From the NCBI RefSeq assembly GCF_003148745.1, contig NZ_QGGU01000005.1, positions 246,466 through 310,465 of the forward strand: DNA of 64,000 bases. The letters are read 5' to 3'. Each line of letters starts with the position of its first letter. Within the stretch, counting starts at the first letter, position 1. Source of the DNA: Pleionea mediterranea. GTDB lineage: Bacteria; Pseudomonadota; Gammaproteobacteria; Enterobacterales; Kangiellaceae. Below the pieces are notes generated by a model that searched no databases, was not told the DNA's origin, and worked only from the letters and a program-made list of their open reading frames with translations. Shown here piece by piece: positions 1-8,248 of this stretch. A program made the position numbers and the translations under genes.

Positions 1-698
1 CCTGGTTTAAATTGCACACAGGTTGAAGGCGTTGATAACAAGGCAACGCCTTGATGTTCTCCTGAGTAATCCTGATGAACGTGCCCCCATAAAAAACATC
101 GTGTAGCCTGATGATTTTGAACACTGTCAAAAAGCACCTGCGCATTTTTTATGCCCAGGTTATCAAGCCAGTCACTGCCAACAGGAACCGGTTGGTGATG
201 CATCACCACTAAAAGATGTTTATCCGGGTATTGCTGCTGCGCCCGCTCAAGCAAATCAACATCCTGCTGACTGATATTGCCATAAACTTTTCCTTTGACC
301 GACGAATCGAGCATCACAATTTGCCAGTTGCCCGACAGCAGTTGTTTTTCAGGATATACGTTGCCACCTTTGAGTATTTTCGCCATCACTTCAGGATTGT
401 CATGATTGCCCGGGATCCAGAAACAGGGCACACCCATTTCTTGTAATTTCTGATACAGATACTGGTAAGAGTTTTCTGAAGCGTCTTGTGACAGGTCTCC
501 GGTTACCAATACCATATCAGGTGCAAACTCTTCTTTATTAATGCGTTCCAGCACAGCTTCCAGACTGACACGGGTATTGAGCCCCAGCAGCTTACCTTCG
601 TCTTCCGAAAAAATATGACTGTCTGTGATCTGAATAATCCGAACACAGTCAGTACTTAATGTATTTATCTGCTTACTCAACGCTAATTCCTGCCCCAT
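1..698 (-). CDS. cpdA: 3',5'-cyclic AMP phosphodiesterase CpdA (3' end outside window)
   Basis: Hydrolyses cAMP to AMP in the cytoplasm and so lowers CRP activity. Read on the minus strand from an ATG at 698, the protein starts MGQELALSKQINTL and shows the calcineurin-type metallophosphoesterase motifs in order: TDSH near residue 25, VTGDLS, PGNHDNPE, MHHQP and WGHVHQ. These supply the Asp, Asn and His ligands of the dinuclear metal centre. About 232 codons are present and the frame is still open at base 1, so only the C-terminus is missing. It follows yqiB by 31 bp and belongs to the nudF-yqiB-cpdA arrangement known from E. coli. The assignment is firm; only the end is unseen. Confidence 0.93.
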   Translation of the reverse strand, partial: MGQELALSKQINTLSTDCVRIIQITDSHIFSEDEGKLLGLNTRVSLEAVLERINKEEFAPDMVLVTGDLSQDASENSYQYLYQKLQEMGVPCFWIPGNHDNPEVMAKILKGGNVYPEKQLLSGNWQIVMLDSSVKGKVYGNISQQDVDLLERAQQQYPDKHLLVVMHHQPVPVGSDWLDNLGIKNAQVLFDSVQNHQATRCFLWGHVHQDYSGEHQGVALLSTPSTCVQFKP

Positions 699-729
699 TT
701 ATATTCCCTGCCTGGCACTGGCTTGTGGA

Positions 730-1233
730 TTATTCACTGCAATCACCTGAATCGATAATCACTGGCATGGCAACCTTTTCAACATTTTGCTGAAAACATT
801 GAGACAAACATTGTGACAACAACTGATTACGTTGCACCTTGTCATCAGGATAATGCTTAACTTGCTTCGGGTAAGGATGCTGATGCTTCGGCGCATGATT
901 TCGATTTGGCTCCATGACCTCTGCCAACTGGGCATCATGATATAACCGCACTTTAAGTTTTACCGGACTCACCCACTCACTGCTGGAAAGCTCAACCGAA
1001 ATAATTAAGGTGGTGGTGTAGCGAGCTTCATCCACTATCGACAAATAAAATGGCAGACGAATGCTGTCATCGTTGTTCGCTTTGATTAAACGCTGGAGAT
1101 AATCACCCGTTCCGGACGCCACGGGCTGTTTCTCAGCCGCCCGTAAAAGACGCAACAACAAAGCGTAGTTTTGCTCACACTGAGCCATAAACTCTGCTAA
1201 ATCTGGAACATACTTTCGTCTAACTGCATTCAT
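730..1233 (-). CDS. yqiB: DUF1249 family protein YqiB
   Basis: Conserved protein of unknown function, found in many gammaproteobacteria between nudF and cpdA. It matches E. coli YqiB in its opening (RRKYVPDLAEFMAQCEQNY), the central segment YYH-like VRLYHDAQLAEV, and a basic region leading to YPDDKVQRNQLL. An in-frame GTG lies 18 bp upstream at 1251, but the ATG at 1233 fits homologues better and has a weak AGCGG at fair spacing. No signal peptide or membrane segment is visible, so it is probably cytoplasmic. A 266-bp gap separates it from nudF, unusually wide for this gene pair. Confidence 0.85.
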   Translation of the reverse strand: MNAVRRKYVPDLAEFMAQCEQNYALLLRLLRAAEKQPVASGTGDYLQRLIKANNDDSIRLPFYLSIVDEARYTTTLIISVELSSSEWVSPVKLKVRLYHDAQLAEVMEPNRNHAPKHQHPYPKQVKHYPDDKVQRNQLLSQCLSQCFQQNVEKVAMPVIIDSGDCSE

Positions 1234-1429
1234 TTTGGTACCGCTATGCACCCGCCAATATTAAAAGCTTAATGTTTATTGTTCGCATTGATCTTCCAAT
1301 TATTACTGCCACTATTGCCTTATGCATCAACCAATTTAACTTAAAATGACTAAATGGCGCTAATCAAAAGGCTGACAGTATTACTCTGCGTTTTGCCCAG
1401 AAGCCTCTTATAAGCAATAGCAATAAAGG

Positions 1430-1447
1430 AAAGATAAACACGCTCTA
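1430..1447. repeat. Solitary terminus of the miniature element found in exbD
   Basis: The 18 bases AAAGATAAACACGCTCTA are identical to 34537-34554, the right end of the miniature inverted-repeat element inside exbD. No matching second end is visible between yqiB and nudF, so this looks like a relic or a deleted copy. It sits in the otherwise featureless 1234-1499 gap. The exact match is seen directly; the relic interpretation is inference. Confidence 0.6.
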
Positions 1448-1499
1448 GTCTATTTTAGGCATGAAACCCCTGCAATAACACCTCAGGATGGCGATATTT

Positions 1500-2090
1500 T
1501 CATATGTAGCGGTTTAATTGTGATTGATTTAACATTAACCACTGCACCCCAATAATTGTCATAGCATTATTTAAACGCCCCTGTTCAAGCCAGCTGAAAG
1601 CCTGTTGAAACGATAAAATATGAACTTTTATGTCTTCGTTCTCATCCGCAAGGCCGCCATATTCAGCAACCTTACCGGCATCAACCAGACCGCAAAATAA
1701 ATAGAACTTTTCATCAGAACCACCGGGACTCACCCAGTATTCATACAGAGGAATCAGCTTATCGGGCACACAGCCGGCTTCTTCCTCTGATTCCCTGACG
1801 GCCACTTCATCTGGCGACTCATCGGGTTCGACAATACCCGCCACCAATTCCAGCAGCCATGGATTATCGGCTTTAGCAGCGGCAGCACCCGCTCTAAACT
1901 GCTCAACCAGAATGATTTGCTGGCGGCGAATGTCCACCAATAAAACGCCAACCGCTTCGCCGCGCATAAATACTTCTCGAACTACATTATTTAGTTGCCC
2001 ACCCTCAAAACAATCATAATCAAGGGTCAGCGCATCCACTTTGAAAAAACCTTTAAACACTGATTTGTTGTCTTTTATGACGTATTTCAC
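1500..2090 (-). CDS. nudF: ADP-ribose pyrophosphatase NudF
   Basis: Nudix hydrolase that cleaves ADP-ribose to AMP and ribose 5-phosphate. The Nudix box is complete at about residues 84-106: GIVEPDE, seven residues, then RESEEEAGC, which fits GX5EX7REUXEEXGU. Length (196 aa) and the WLLELVAGIVE lead-in fit the ADPRase subgroup, as does the conserved SPGGSDEKFYLF segment after the box. The start is GTG, preceded by GAGAAG very close to it; no better start is seen. It is divergent from the Pcm-like gene and heads the nudF-yqiB-cpdA group. Confidence 0.92.
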   Translation of the reverse strand: MKYVIKDNKSVFKGFFKVDALTLDYDCFEGGQLNNVVREVFMRGEAVGVLLVDIRRQQIILVEQFRAGAAAAKADNPWLLELVAGIVEPDESPDEVAVRESEEEAGCVPDKLIPLYEYWVSPGGSDEKFYLFCGLVDAGKVAEYGGLADENEDIKVHILSFQQAFSWLEQGRLNNAMTIIGVQWLMLNQSQLNRYI

Positions 2091-2123
2091 CGCTTCTCAC
2101 TCATTAATCTAACCAATCCATTC

Positions 2124-2148
2124 GACAAGCGAGACAGAATCGCTTGTC
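2124..2148. promoter_or_regulatory. Perfect 9-bp inverted repeat upstream of nudF
   Basis: GACAAGCGA and its exact complement TCGCTTGTC are separated by seven bases. The repeat lies 34 bp upstream of the nudF start, in the divergent region shared with the methyltransferase gene. There is no U-run on either side, so it is not an intrinsic terminator. It could be a repressor operator or a hairpin in the nudF leader; nothing in the sequence decides. Confidence 0.4.
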
Positions 2149-2303
2149 TTCATCACTGATATTGTTGTTTTTTAAGCTAATATCCTTGACTATAATGGAC
2201 TAGCCAGTAATCTGATTGCAAATAGCGTATTAATGGGCTAGATCACACCATCGATGTGTTATTAACTCAATTCTAAAGTGCGGATAAAACAAAGAGTGCC
2301 AAA

Positions 2304-2957
2304 ATGAATAAAGAAAAAGCACGCTTTAATATGATTGAGCAACAAATCAGGCCATGGGGTATCCACCAGGCCAATGTTCTTGATTTAATGAGTAGCCTTC
2401 CCAGAGAAGTGTTTGTACCGGACGATCAAAAGAGCCTGGCGTTTGCCGATCTGAATATCCAGCTGGCGCATAATCAGCAAATGTTCACTCCTCGTGAAGA
2501 AGCTCGCATGTTGCAGGCACTGGCGCTTAAGCACAGCGACAAGGCTCTGGAAATTGGCACCGGTAGCGGCTTTTGTTCAGCTCTTATTGCTTCACAAGTC
2601 AATGAATTACTCACTATCGACATTTATCCAGAATTTATCACAGCTGCTGAAACACGCTTTAAGAGCCTCAACTTACATAACATTCAAACCGAAGTGGCCG
2701 ATATTACTCAAGATTGGCAACCTAATAACTTGTACGATGCAATATCCATTACCGCAGCACTTAGCAGCCCACCCAACGATTATCTCAATTTGCTTAATCC
2801 GGGTGGCAGGCTTTTTTGTGTCGAAGGCAAACTGAATAATCAATACGCTAAGCTATATACCTGTCAAACAAAAGGCAAATACAGCATTCAAAGCCTGTTT
2901 GAAATGAGTACGCCAAACCTGATAAATGAATCCGCAAAAGAAAGCTTCGTGTTCTAA
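2304..2957 (+). CDS. Pcm-like protein-L-isoaspartate O-methyltransferase family protein
   Basis: SAM-dependent methyltransferase of the PCMT family, 217 aa. The AdoMet-binding motif I reads LEIGTGSGFCSALI at about residues 83-96, followed by an acidic motif-II strand LLTIDIYP and a post-motif ADITQDW. The N-terminal MIEQQIRPWGI and PREVFVPDD are typical of the shortened Pcm paralogues found directly upstream of tolC in several gammaproteobacteria. Whether it repairs isoaspartyl residues is unproven. A perfect TATAAT lies at 2191-2196 but no good -35 accompanies it. It ends 179 bp before tolC. Confidence 0.85.
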   Translation: MNKEKARFNMIEQQIRPWGIHQANVLDLMSSLPREVFVPDDQKSLAFADLNIQLAHNQQMFTPREEARMLQALALKHSDKALEIGTGSGFCSALIASQVNELLTIDIYPEFITAAETRFKSLNLHNIQTEVADITQDWQPNNLYDAISITAALSSPPNDYLNLLNPGGRLFCVEGKLNNQYAKLYTCQTKGKYSIQSLFEMSTPNLINESAKESFVF

Positions 2958-3007
2958 CCGATTCAGCCTAAACGGACACAACAACATTCGTTTACAATTC
3001 GACAAGA

Positions 3008-3076
3008 CTCTATGACAAAATATCCGGTAAGTTATTGAGCATTATAGTGACTGATACCGATAAACCTGTCATAGAG
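3008..3076. promoter_or_regulatory. Widely spaced inverted repeat upstream of tolC
   Basis: CTCTATGACA at 3008-3017 is repeated as its exact reverse complement TGTCATAGAG at 3067-3076, with 49 bp between. A TATAGT that could be a -10 box lies between them at 3043-3048, without a convincing -35. The arrangement resembles paired operator half-sites around a promoter. No regulator binding is known for this sequence, so the role is inference. Confidence 0.35.
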
Positions 3077-3136
3077 ACAAACAATCTGTGACTTTAATGA
3101 CTTATTTTCATTGGGATCCCAAAACGGAGATATATT

Positions 3137-4540
3137 TTGAAAAAGCAATACAAATGGCTTGCGGCCACCGGAATCATTTTATCAGCTAGTTTGCAGCCAG
3201 CATTTTCACAAACGGGTTTGTTGGAGGTCTATCAGCAAGCAACACAACAAGATCCACAATTACTCGCCAGTGAAATGGGGTTAAAAGCAACGGAAGAAAG
3301 AGTTGATCAAAGCTTCTCTGCTCTGTTACCGACAATATCGGGCAGCATTACTCGTAGTCGTTCAGACAGTGAAGGTCAGCAAAACATTTTCTTTCCACCG
3401 GCAACGACCGATACAACCAGTACATCAAAATCATTAACCTTGAGCCAGGTAATCTATGATCACCGTGCATGGACAGGGCTTGATATTCGTAAAAAACAAG
3501 CTCTCAAAGCAGGGGTTGATCATGAATCGGTGAAACAGAACTTAATTCTTCGTGTGTCTGAAGCTTACTTTAATGTTCTTGCCGCTCAAGATGGTGTCGA
3601 CTTTTCTACTGCAGAAATGAAAGCGATTAAACAAGAGCTTGAGCAAACCAATCAAAAGTTTGAAGTAGGACTTATTGCTATTACGGATGTGCATGAAGCA
3701 CAGGCGCGTTACGATCAGGCGGTTGCGAATAATATTCAAGCTCAAAATACGCTTGATAACGCATCCGAAGCATTGCGAGAGATATCCAACCGTTATTACC
3801 AAAGTTTAAATCCCTTGCAAACACAGTTTAAACTAAAGTCACCACAACCTAATAACATTGACGACTGGTTAACTCAGGCAGAGCAATCAAACTTAAATCT
3901 CAGCGCTCGAAAAATTGATAAAGATATTGCCCGGGAAACCATCAAGCTTAATTTTGCAGGGCATTATCCTTTCCTTAACTTATCGGCTTCATACTCGGAT
4001 AGCGATTCTGACAGTACGTCCACACAAGCTGAAGTGGATGATAATGGAGTTATTGAGCCTGGTCCAGATGGGAATCCTAATTTCATAACAACTGAGCGTA
4101 CAACCATTAATGAAAGAAGCAGTGTCTCTCTAACATTAAATGTACCTATTTACTCTGGTGGCGAAACACAATCTAAAGTTAGAGAAGCGCAACACATGTT
4201 TCAACAAGCCGTGCATAACATGGACAGTGCTTATCGAGCAGCCGCCCGGCAAACACGAAGCGCGTTTTTAGGCATTCAGGCATCCATAAGCTCAGTTAAG
4301 GCATTGGAACAATCAACGGTTTCAAGTCAAGCGGCACTTGAAGCAACTCAAGCAGGTTTTGAAGTAGGCACACGAACCATCGTTGATGTATTAAACGCCA
4401 CTCGTACACTCTACAATGCGAAACAAAATCTGGCGCGCGCCCGGTATGATTACATCTTAAATACATTAAGATTAAAACAAGCAGCGGGTACTTTATCTGT
4501 TCAAGACTTAAAGCAGGTTGATCAACTACTTAAAAATTAA
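3137..4540 (+). CDS. tolC: TolC family outer membrane efflux channel
   Basis: Outer-membrane exit duct for RND and ABC exporters and for type I secretion. The 467-aa protein begins with a signal peptide (MKKQYKWLAATGIILSASL, cut after FS-Q), then shows the two structural repeats of TolC: LLEVYQQATQQDPQL at the first helix, and later ARKIDKDIARETIKLNF with LNVPIYSGGETQSKV. FEVGTRTIVDVLNATRTLY is the signature near the second repeat end. Translation starts at TTG, chosen because ACGGAGA sits six bases upstream and homologues begin here. An adaptor and permease that could dock on it are encoded at 23.5-27.8 kb, but the pairing is inference. Confidence 0.93.
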   Translation: MKKQYKWLAATGIILSASLQPAFSQTGLLEVYQQATQQDPQLLASEMGLKATEERVDQSFSALLPTISGSITRSRSDSEGQQNIFFPPATTDTTSTSKSLTLSQVIYDHRAWTGLDIRKKQALKAGVDHESVKQNLILRVSEAYFNVLAAQDGVDFSTAEMKAIKQELEQTNQKFEVGLIAITDVHEAQARYDQAVANNIQAQNTLDNASEALREISNRYYQSLNPLQTQFKLKSPQPNNIDDWLTQAEQSNLNLSARKIDKDIARETIKLNFAGHYPFLNLSASYSDSDSDSTSTQAEVDDNGVIEPGPDGNPNFITTERTTINERSSVSLTLNVPIYSGGETQSKVREAQHMFQQAVHNMDSAYRAAARQTRSAFLGIQASISSVKALEQSTVSSQAALEATQAGFEVGTRTIVDVLNATRTLYNAKQNLARARYDYILNTLRLKQAAGTLSVQDLKQVDQLLKN

Positions 4541-4568
4541 AGTTATAAAACCTGAATTCAAGACCAAT

Positions 4569-4597
4569 AAAAAAGGGCTTTTCAAAAGCCCTTTTTT
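4569..4597. terminator. Bidirectional terminator between tolC and waaA
   Basis: A GC stem GGGC/GCCC inside A- and T-runs (AAAAAAGGGCTTTT, then AAAAGCCCTTTTTT) can terminate in both directions. It lies 28 bp after the tolC stop and about 50 bp after the waaA stop on the other strand. Confidence 0.85.
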
Positions 4598-4648
4598 ATA
4601 TGATAAATTAACATCGAATCCCTATCGATGACAAAGATACACACAACA

Positions 4649-5920
4649 CTATTTTGTTAAAAACTTATCCAGCAACTTAATCGTTTTGCTTAAAGCGCCC
4701 CGATTGGATTCGACAACGTTTGCGCCGGCTTTTCCCATCTTTTTTCGCAGAGTCTCATCTTTCGACAAATCAATCAGTACACGATGTAAGTTATCTTCAT
4801 TGATCAGTTTTGCACCGCCTGATTCAACCATGGTTTTAAATACATCATCAAAATTAAAAATATTTTTCCCGGACAAAACAGGCTTGCGCAATGCTGCAGG
4901 CTCCAAAGGATTATGCCCACCTCTTTCAATTAAACTGCCGCCGACAAAGGCAACATCAGATGCATGGTAACAGTACATTAACTCACCCATACTATCGCAT
5001 AAAAATACTTCATCAGACATGGACAAAGACTGTGACTCAGATCGTTTTGCTAACTTAAAACCTCTTTGTTCAATCAGCTCCGAAACTGAATCAAATCGCT
5101 CGGGATGTCGGGGCACTATGATCAACTTTGAGTTAATGCCGGCATCCAGCATAAGTCTATGAGCGCTTAATACAATTTCATCTTCGCCAACGTGAGTACT
5201 TCCAGCAACCCAGATGAATGGGCGTGCATCAAGCCAGGGTTTAAAAATCGCCTGCGTTTTAGCATCGAGATTATCAGGCAGGCGTAAATCGAACTTAATA
5301 CTGCCAGTTACACTCACTTTATCTTCGTGGGCACCAAGTTTGATGAATCTTTCTGCATCGCCTTTATTCTGACAGGCTAAATGCGTTATCGGCTTGATTA
5401 ACAGCCGATTGGTTGGAATAGGTAAGCGAGAGTAATTATCAGCTGAACGAGCTGACAGTCGAGCATTAACTACGACAACCGGCACTTTTCGTTTTTTACT
5501 GTAATGAATGAAGTTAGGCCATAACTCTGTTTCCATAATTATGGTTAGCTTGGGATTTATTTTCTCAATAAAGCGGTTTACCACCCAGGGTAAATCATAA
5601 GGTGAATACAAATGAATTATCGACTCACCCAGTAGACTCTGGATCCGTTCGGCACCTGTTGGTGTGGTGGTGGTCACCACAATGGCGTAATCTGGGTATT
5701 CACTTAATAATCGTTTGATAATGGGCACAGCAACCAGAGACTCGCCAACAGATACCGCGTGTATCCAGATGGTTTTATTTACTCTGGGACTTTTAAACAG
5801 GCTAAAGTGCTCTTTCCAGCGTTTACGATAGGCAGGATACTGACGTCCTTTGATATACAAGTTTAGCAACGCCATAGGCAATGCCATTAAAAAGATTAAA
5901 GAGTAAATAAACCTGAACAC
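4649..5920 (-). CDS. waaA: 3-deoxy-D-manno-octulosonic acid (Kdo) transferase WaaA
   Basis: Transfers Kdo from CMP-Kdo to lipid IVA at the cytoplasmic face of the inner membrane. The 423-aa protein has an N-terminal membrane anchor (FIYSLIFLMALPMALL), the WIHAVSVGE segment with the catalytic-base Glu, TTTTPTGAERI, METELWPN, and the C-terminal nucleotide-sugar motif ERGGHNPLEPAAL. All are GT30 signatures. Translation starts at GTG, with GGATTTT upstream. It is monocistronic, convergent with tolC. Confidence 0.94.
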   Translation of the reverse strand: MFRFIYSLIFLMALPMALLNLYIKGRQYPAYRKRWKEHFSLFKSPRVNKTIWIHAVSVGESLVAVPIIKRLLSEYPDYAIVVTTTTPTGAERIQSLLGESIIHLYSPYDLPWVVNRFIEKINPKLTIIMETELWPNFIHYSKKRKVPVVVVNARLSARSADNYSRLPIPTNRLLIKPITHLACQNKGDAERFIKLGAHEDKVSVTGSIKFDLRLPDNLDAKTQAIFKPWLDARPFIWVAGSTHVGEDEIVLSAHRLMLDAGINSKLIIVPRHPERFDSVSELIEQRGFKLAKRSESQSLSMSDEVFLCDSMGELMYCYHASDVAFVGGSLIERGGHNPLEPAALRKPVLSGKNIFNFDDVFKTMVESGGAKLINEDNLHRVLIDLSKDETLRKKMGKAGANVVESNRGALSKTIKLLDKFLTK

Positions 5921-6066
5921 GGAAAATCCATCATCGTTTTTAACGTAATTTTAACATAGCCTGCCACTATAGTAGACCGAGTTTGCTCTATGCCACAAAC
6001 TTCGCTAGCCTTAGTCTGGCTTAAATGTATACAAATACAACCGCTTACATTATTGGAGCAATTGCG

Positions 6067-6720
6067 ATGGAAGTTACAGCACCTTACAGCACAGAAATAC
6101 TGTTTGCCATTGCTATTGTATTTAGCTTAATAGGATTAAGTTACTTTATCACTGCCCTAAAAGCCTTAAAACAAGCGAGGTTAGTGAAATCAGGGTTTCG
6201 ATTATTGCTGGCAGTAATATTTTTGCCTATTGCACTGATTGCTATGACCATTTTAACCGGAATACACGGCTATAACCGCTTGACCCATGAAGAACTTGTG
6301 GCATCCATACAGGTCAGTCCCATAAGTGAGCAATCATTTCAGGCTCAGCTTACCTTTACAGATGGGCGTCAGTCTCATTTTGTGCTTGAAGGCGATGAAA
6401 TACAAATAGACGCCAATATCATCAAATGGAAGCCCATCGCGAATATATTAGGTTTACATACTCATTATGAGCTGAGCCGCATCTCTGGACGCTATCACCA
6501 TTTATCAGATGCCAGACGCAAACCGATCTCTGCGTACGATTTGGGCGATCAACAATTGATAAATCTTGTCTCATTACGCAAACAGTATGATTCTTTTGGC
6601 TACCTACTCGATGCAGAATATGGCTCGGCCAGTTTTATTTCGGCCAATCAACCGGCTCAGTTTCAATTGTACGTTTCAACCAGTGGCTTACTGATCCGTA
6701 AAGTTTTCAATAAACCATGA
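6067..6720 (+). CDS. Conserved two-helix membrane protein of unknown function
   Basis: 217 aa from the ATG at 6067, chosen over an in-frame ATG at 6025 because GGAG lies nine bases upstream. Two N-terminal membrane helices are visible (EILFAIAIVFSLIGLSYF and FRLLLAVIFLPIALIAMTIL). A soluble beta-rich part follows, with DGRQSHFVLEGDEIQID and IIKWKPIANILGL. Proteins of this shape are common in gammaproteobacteria and often carry the label 'cation/multidrug efflux pump', but nothing here resembles a transporter and the function is unknown. It lies between divergent waaA and convergent ratB. Confidence 0.7.
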   Translation: MEVTAPYSTEILFAIAIVFSLIGLSYFITALKALKQARLVKSGFRLLLAVIFLPIALIAMTILTGIHGYNRLTHEELVASIQVSPISEQSFQAQLTFTDGRQSHFVLEGDEIQIDANIIKWKPIANILGLHTHYELSRISGRYHHLSDARRKPISAYDLGDQQLINLVSLRKQYDSFGYLLDAEYGSASFISANQPAQFQLYVSTSGLLIRKVFNKP

Positions 6721-6797
6721 GTGATATGTCAATGAACTAGACTTACCATGAAGTAAGAAGCTAGCCGTGCATATTAAGCCTTGCCATTAATACTTTA

Positions 6798-7085
6798 TCA
6801 AAGTTTCTTTTGAGCTCTTTTTTGTTCCGCTTTTTTCCGCCTGACTTCTTTAGGATCCACCAACAATGGCCGGTAAATTTCTACTCTATCAAGTTCTCTT
6901 AACTCAGTATTGAGTTCACACAACTTACTGAATATCCCTATTTTACAGTCGTTCAGGTCAATTTCAGGATAATCTGTTAATATACCCGAAAGCCTTATGG
7001 CCTGCTCAGCCGTCGTTCCTTCTGCCACATCGAGCGGAACAAGCATTTGTGATTCAGGTAACGCATAAACAACTTCAACTTTCAT
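6798..7085 (-). CDS. ratB: RnfH/RatB family ubiquitin-like fold protein
   Basis: 95-aa protein of the RnfH/RatB (UPF0125) family, with MKVEVVYALPESQ, the segment EGTTAEQAIRLSGIL, and RVEIYRPLLVDPKEVRR(K). The C-terminus is strongly basic (KKAEQKRAQKKL), as usual. It follows ratA by five bases, so the two are almost certainly co-transcribed. The molecular role of the family is not settled. Confidence 0.9.
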   Translation of the reverse strand: MKVEVVYALPESQMLVPLDVAEGTTAEQAIRLSGILTDYPEIDLNDCKIGIFSKLCELNTELRELDRVEIYRPLLVDPKEVRRKKAEQKRAQKKL

Positions 7086-7090
7086 AATGA

Positions 7091-7540
7091 TTATCCGTAC
7101 TGCTTTTTTGCCTGCTCAATAAACGCTTGCATCATATTTGCTGTAATGGTCTCAAACGCCTTGCTAAACGCCATTCCCATCAGTCGGTTTTTAAACTTAA
7201 AATCCAGAGAAAAAGTCACACGACAAGCGTTCTGCTCCAATCGTTTAAAACGCCAGATGCCTAATAAATATTCAAATGGCCCATCTAACAGGCGCATGTT
7301 GATTTCTTCGTTTAATTTTAGGGTGTTTTCCGTCGTAAAAGAGCTGGAAAAACCGGCTTTTTCAATATTAAGTGAAGCTATCATTTTTGATTCTGATGAT
7401 TCAATAATTTTAGAACCACTGCATCCATCTATATATTCAGGATAAGCCTCGACATCATTAACCAGAGCATACATCTGCTCAACAGAGAAAGGTACCAATG
7501 CTGACTTTTCAACCTGTGACACTGAAAGATCCTCAATCAT
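7091..7540 (-). CDS. ratA: RatA family START-domain protein (ribosome association / ubiquinone-binding)
   Basis: 149-aa SRPBCC/START-like protein. VEKSALVPFSVEQMYALV, NDVEAYPEY and the late segment TFSLDFKFKNRLMGMAFSKAF match the RatA/Coq10 family. E. coli RatA was reported to block 70S assembly, while the eukaryotic homologue Coq10 binds ubiquinone; which role applies here cannot be told from sequence. It is the first gene of the ratA-ratB pair and is divergent from smpB, the usual neighbourhood. Confidence 0.9.
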   Translation of the reverse strand: MIEDLSVSQVEKSALVPFSVEQMYALVNDVEAYPEYIDGCSGSKIIESSESKMIASLNIEKAGFSSSFTTENTLKLNEEINMRLLDGPFEYLLGIWRFKRLEQNACRVTFSLDFKFKNRLMGMAFSKAFETITANMMQAFIEQAKKQYG

Positions 7541-7658
7541 TACAACTTAACAACACCTATTGTAACACTCAAACAATAATACAGCAGATGCATCAACGAA
7601 TAACTTTAAGCTTCATCTGCATCACCGTATAATAAAGCGCTAAACAAGAGATGAGATT

Positions 7659-8129
7659 ATGGCAAAAAAGAAAAAAGTACCCGGCAACGTTATTGCACAA
7701 AACAAAAAAGCGCGTCACGACTATTTTATTGAAGACACGCTCGAAGCAGGGCTGGTGCTCGAAGGCTGGGAAGTAAAAAGTCTTCGAGACGGAAAAGCAA
7801 ACCTGACGGAAGGCTATATTTTCCTAAAAGATGGAGAGGCCTGGCTTTTAAGCTGCCATATATCACCGTTACAAACCGCATCAACTCACATAAATCCTAA
7901 CCCTATCCGCTATCGTAAGTTATTGCTGCATAACCGTGAACTTGGCAAAATATTTGGTGCACAACAAAAAGAAGGCTATACCATAGTTGCCTTAAAGCTC
8001 TACTGGAAAAATAACAAGGTCAAGCTCGAGATTGGGTTAGCTAAAGGCAAAAAACTGCACGACAAGCGTGCAACACAGAAAGAACGTGAATGGAACCGAA
8101 CGAAACAGCGGGTTTTGAAACACAGTTAA
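7659..8129 (+). CDS. smpB: SsrA-binding protein SmpB
   Basis: Brings tmRNA to stalled ribosomes for trans-translation. The 156-aa protein has the diagnostic [44 protein letters not shown] and the basic tail [19 protein letters not shown], which reaches into the decoding centre. Start ATG with AGAGATGAG upstream. The tmRNA gene, sometimes adjacent, is not seen in this window. Confidence 0.97.
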   Translation: MAKKKKVPGNVIAQNKKARHDYFIEDTLEAGLVLEGWEVKSLRDGKANLTEGYIFLKDGEAWLLSCHISPLQTASTHINPNPIRYRKLLLHNRELGKIFGAQQKEGYTIVALKLYWKNNKVKLEIGLAKGKKLHDKRATQKEREWNRTKQRVLKHS

Positions 8130-8248
8130 ACAATGCCCATCATTGATTTAATACATCAGTCGATGTGCAATAATCTGTGTCGATAATCTATCAAAACTGT
8201 ATTTGCGCTATAATTAAAACTGCGATCACCGCGGAGTGGAACATCCAA

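Noticed and set aside
216..446. 76-codon plus-strand frame inside cpdA
   Set aside because: Shadow of the phosphodiesterase, whose GNHD motif lies on the other strand in the same bases.
7091..8129. RatA/RatB as a genuine toxin-antitoxin pair next to smpB
   Set aside because: The arrangement is a conserved housekeeping neighbourhood, and toxin-antitoxin action of this pair is not established.
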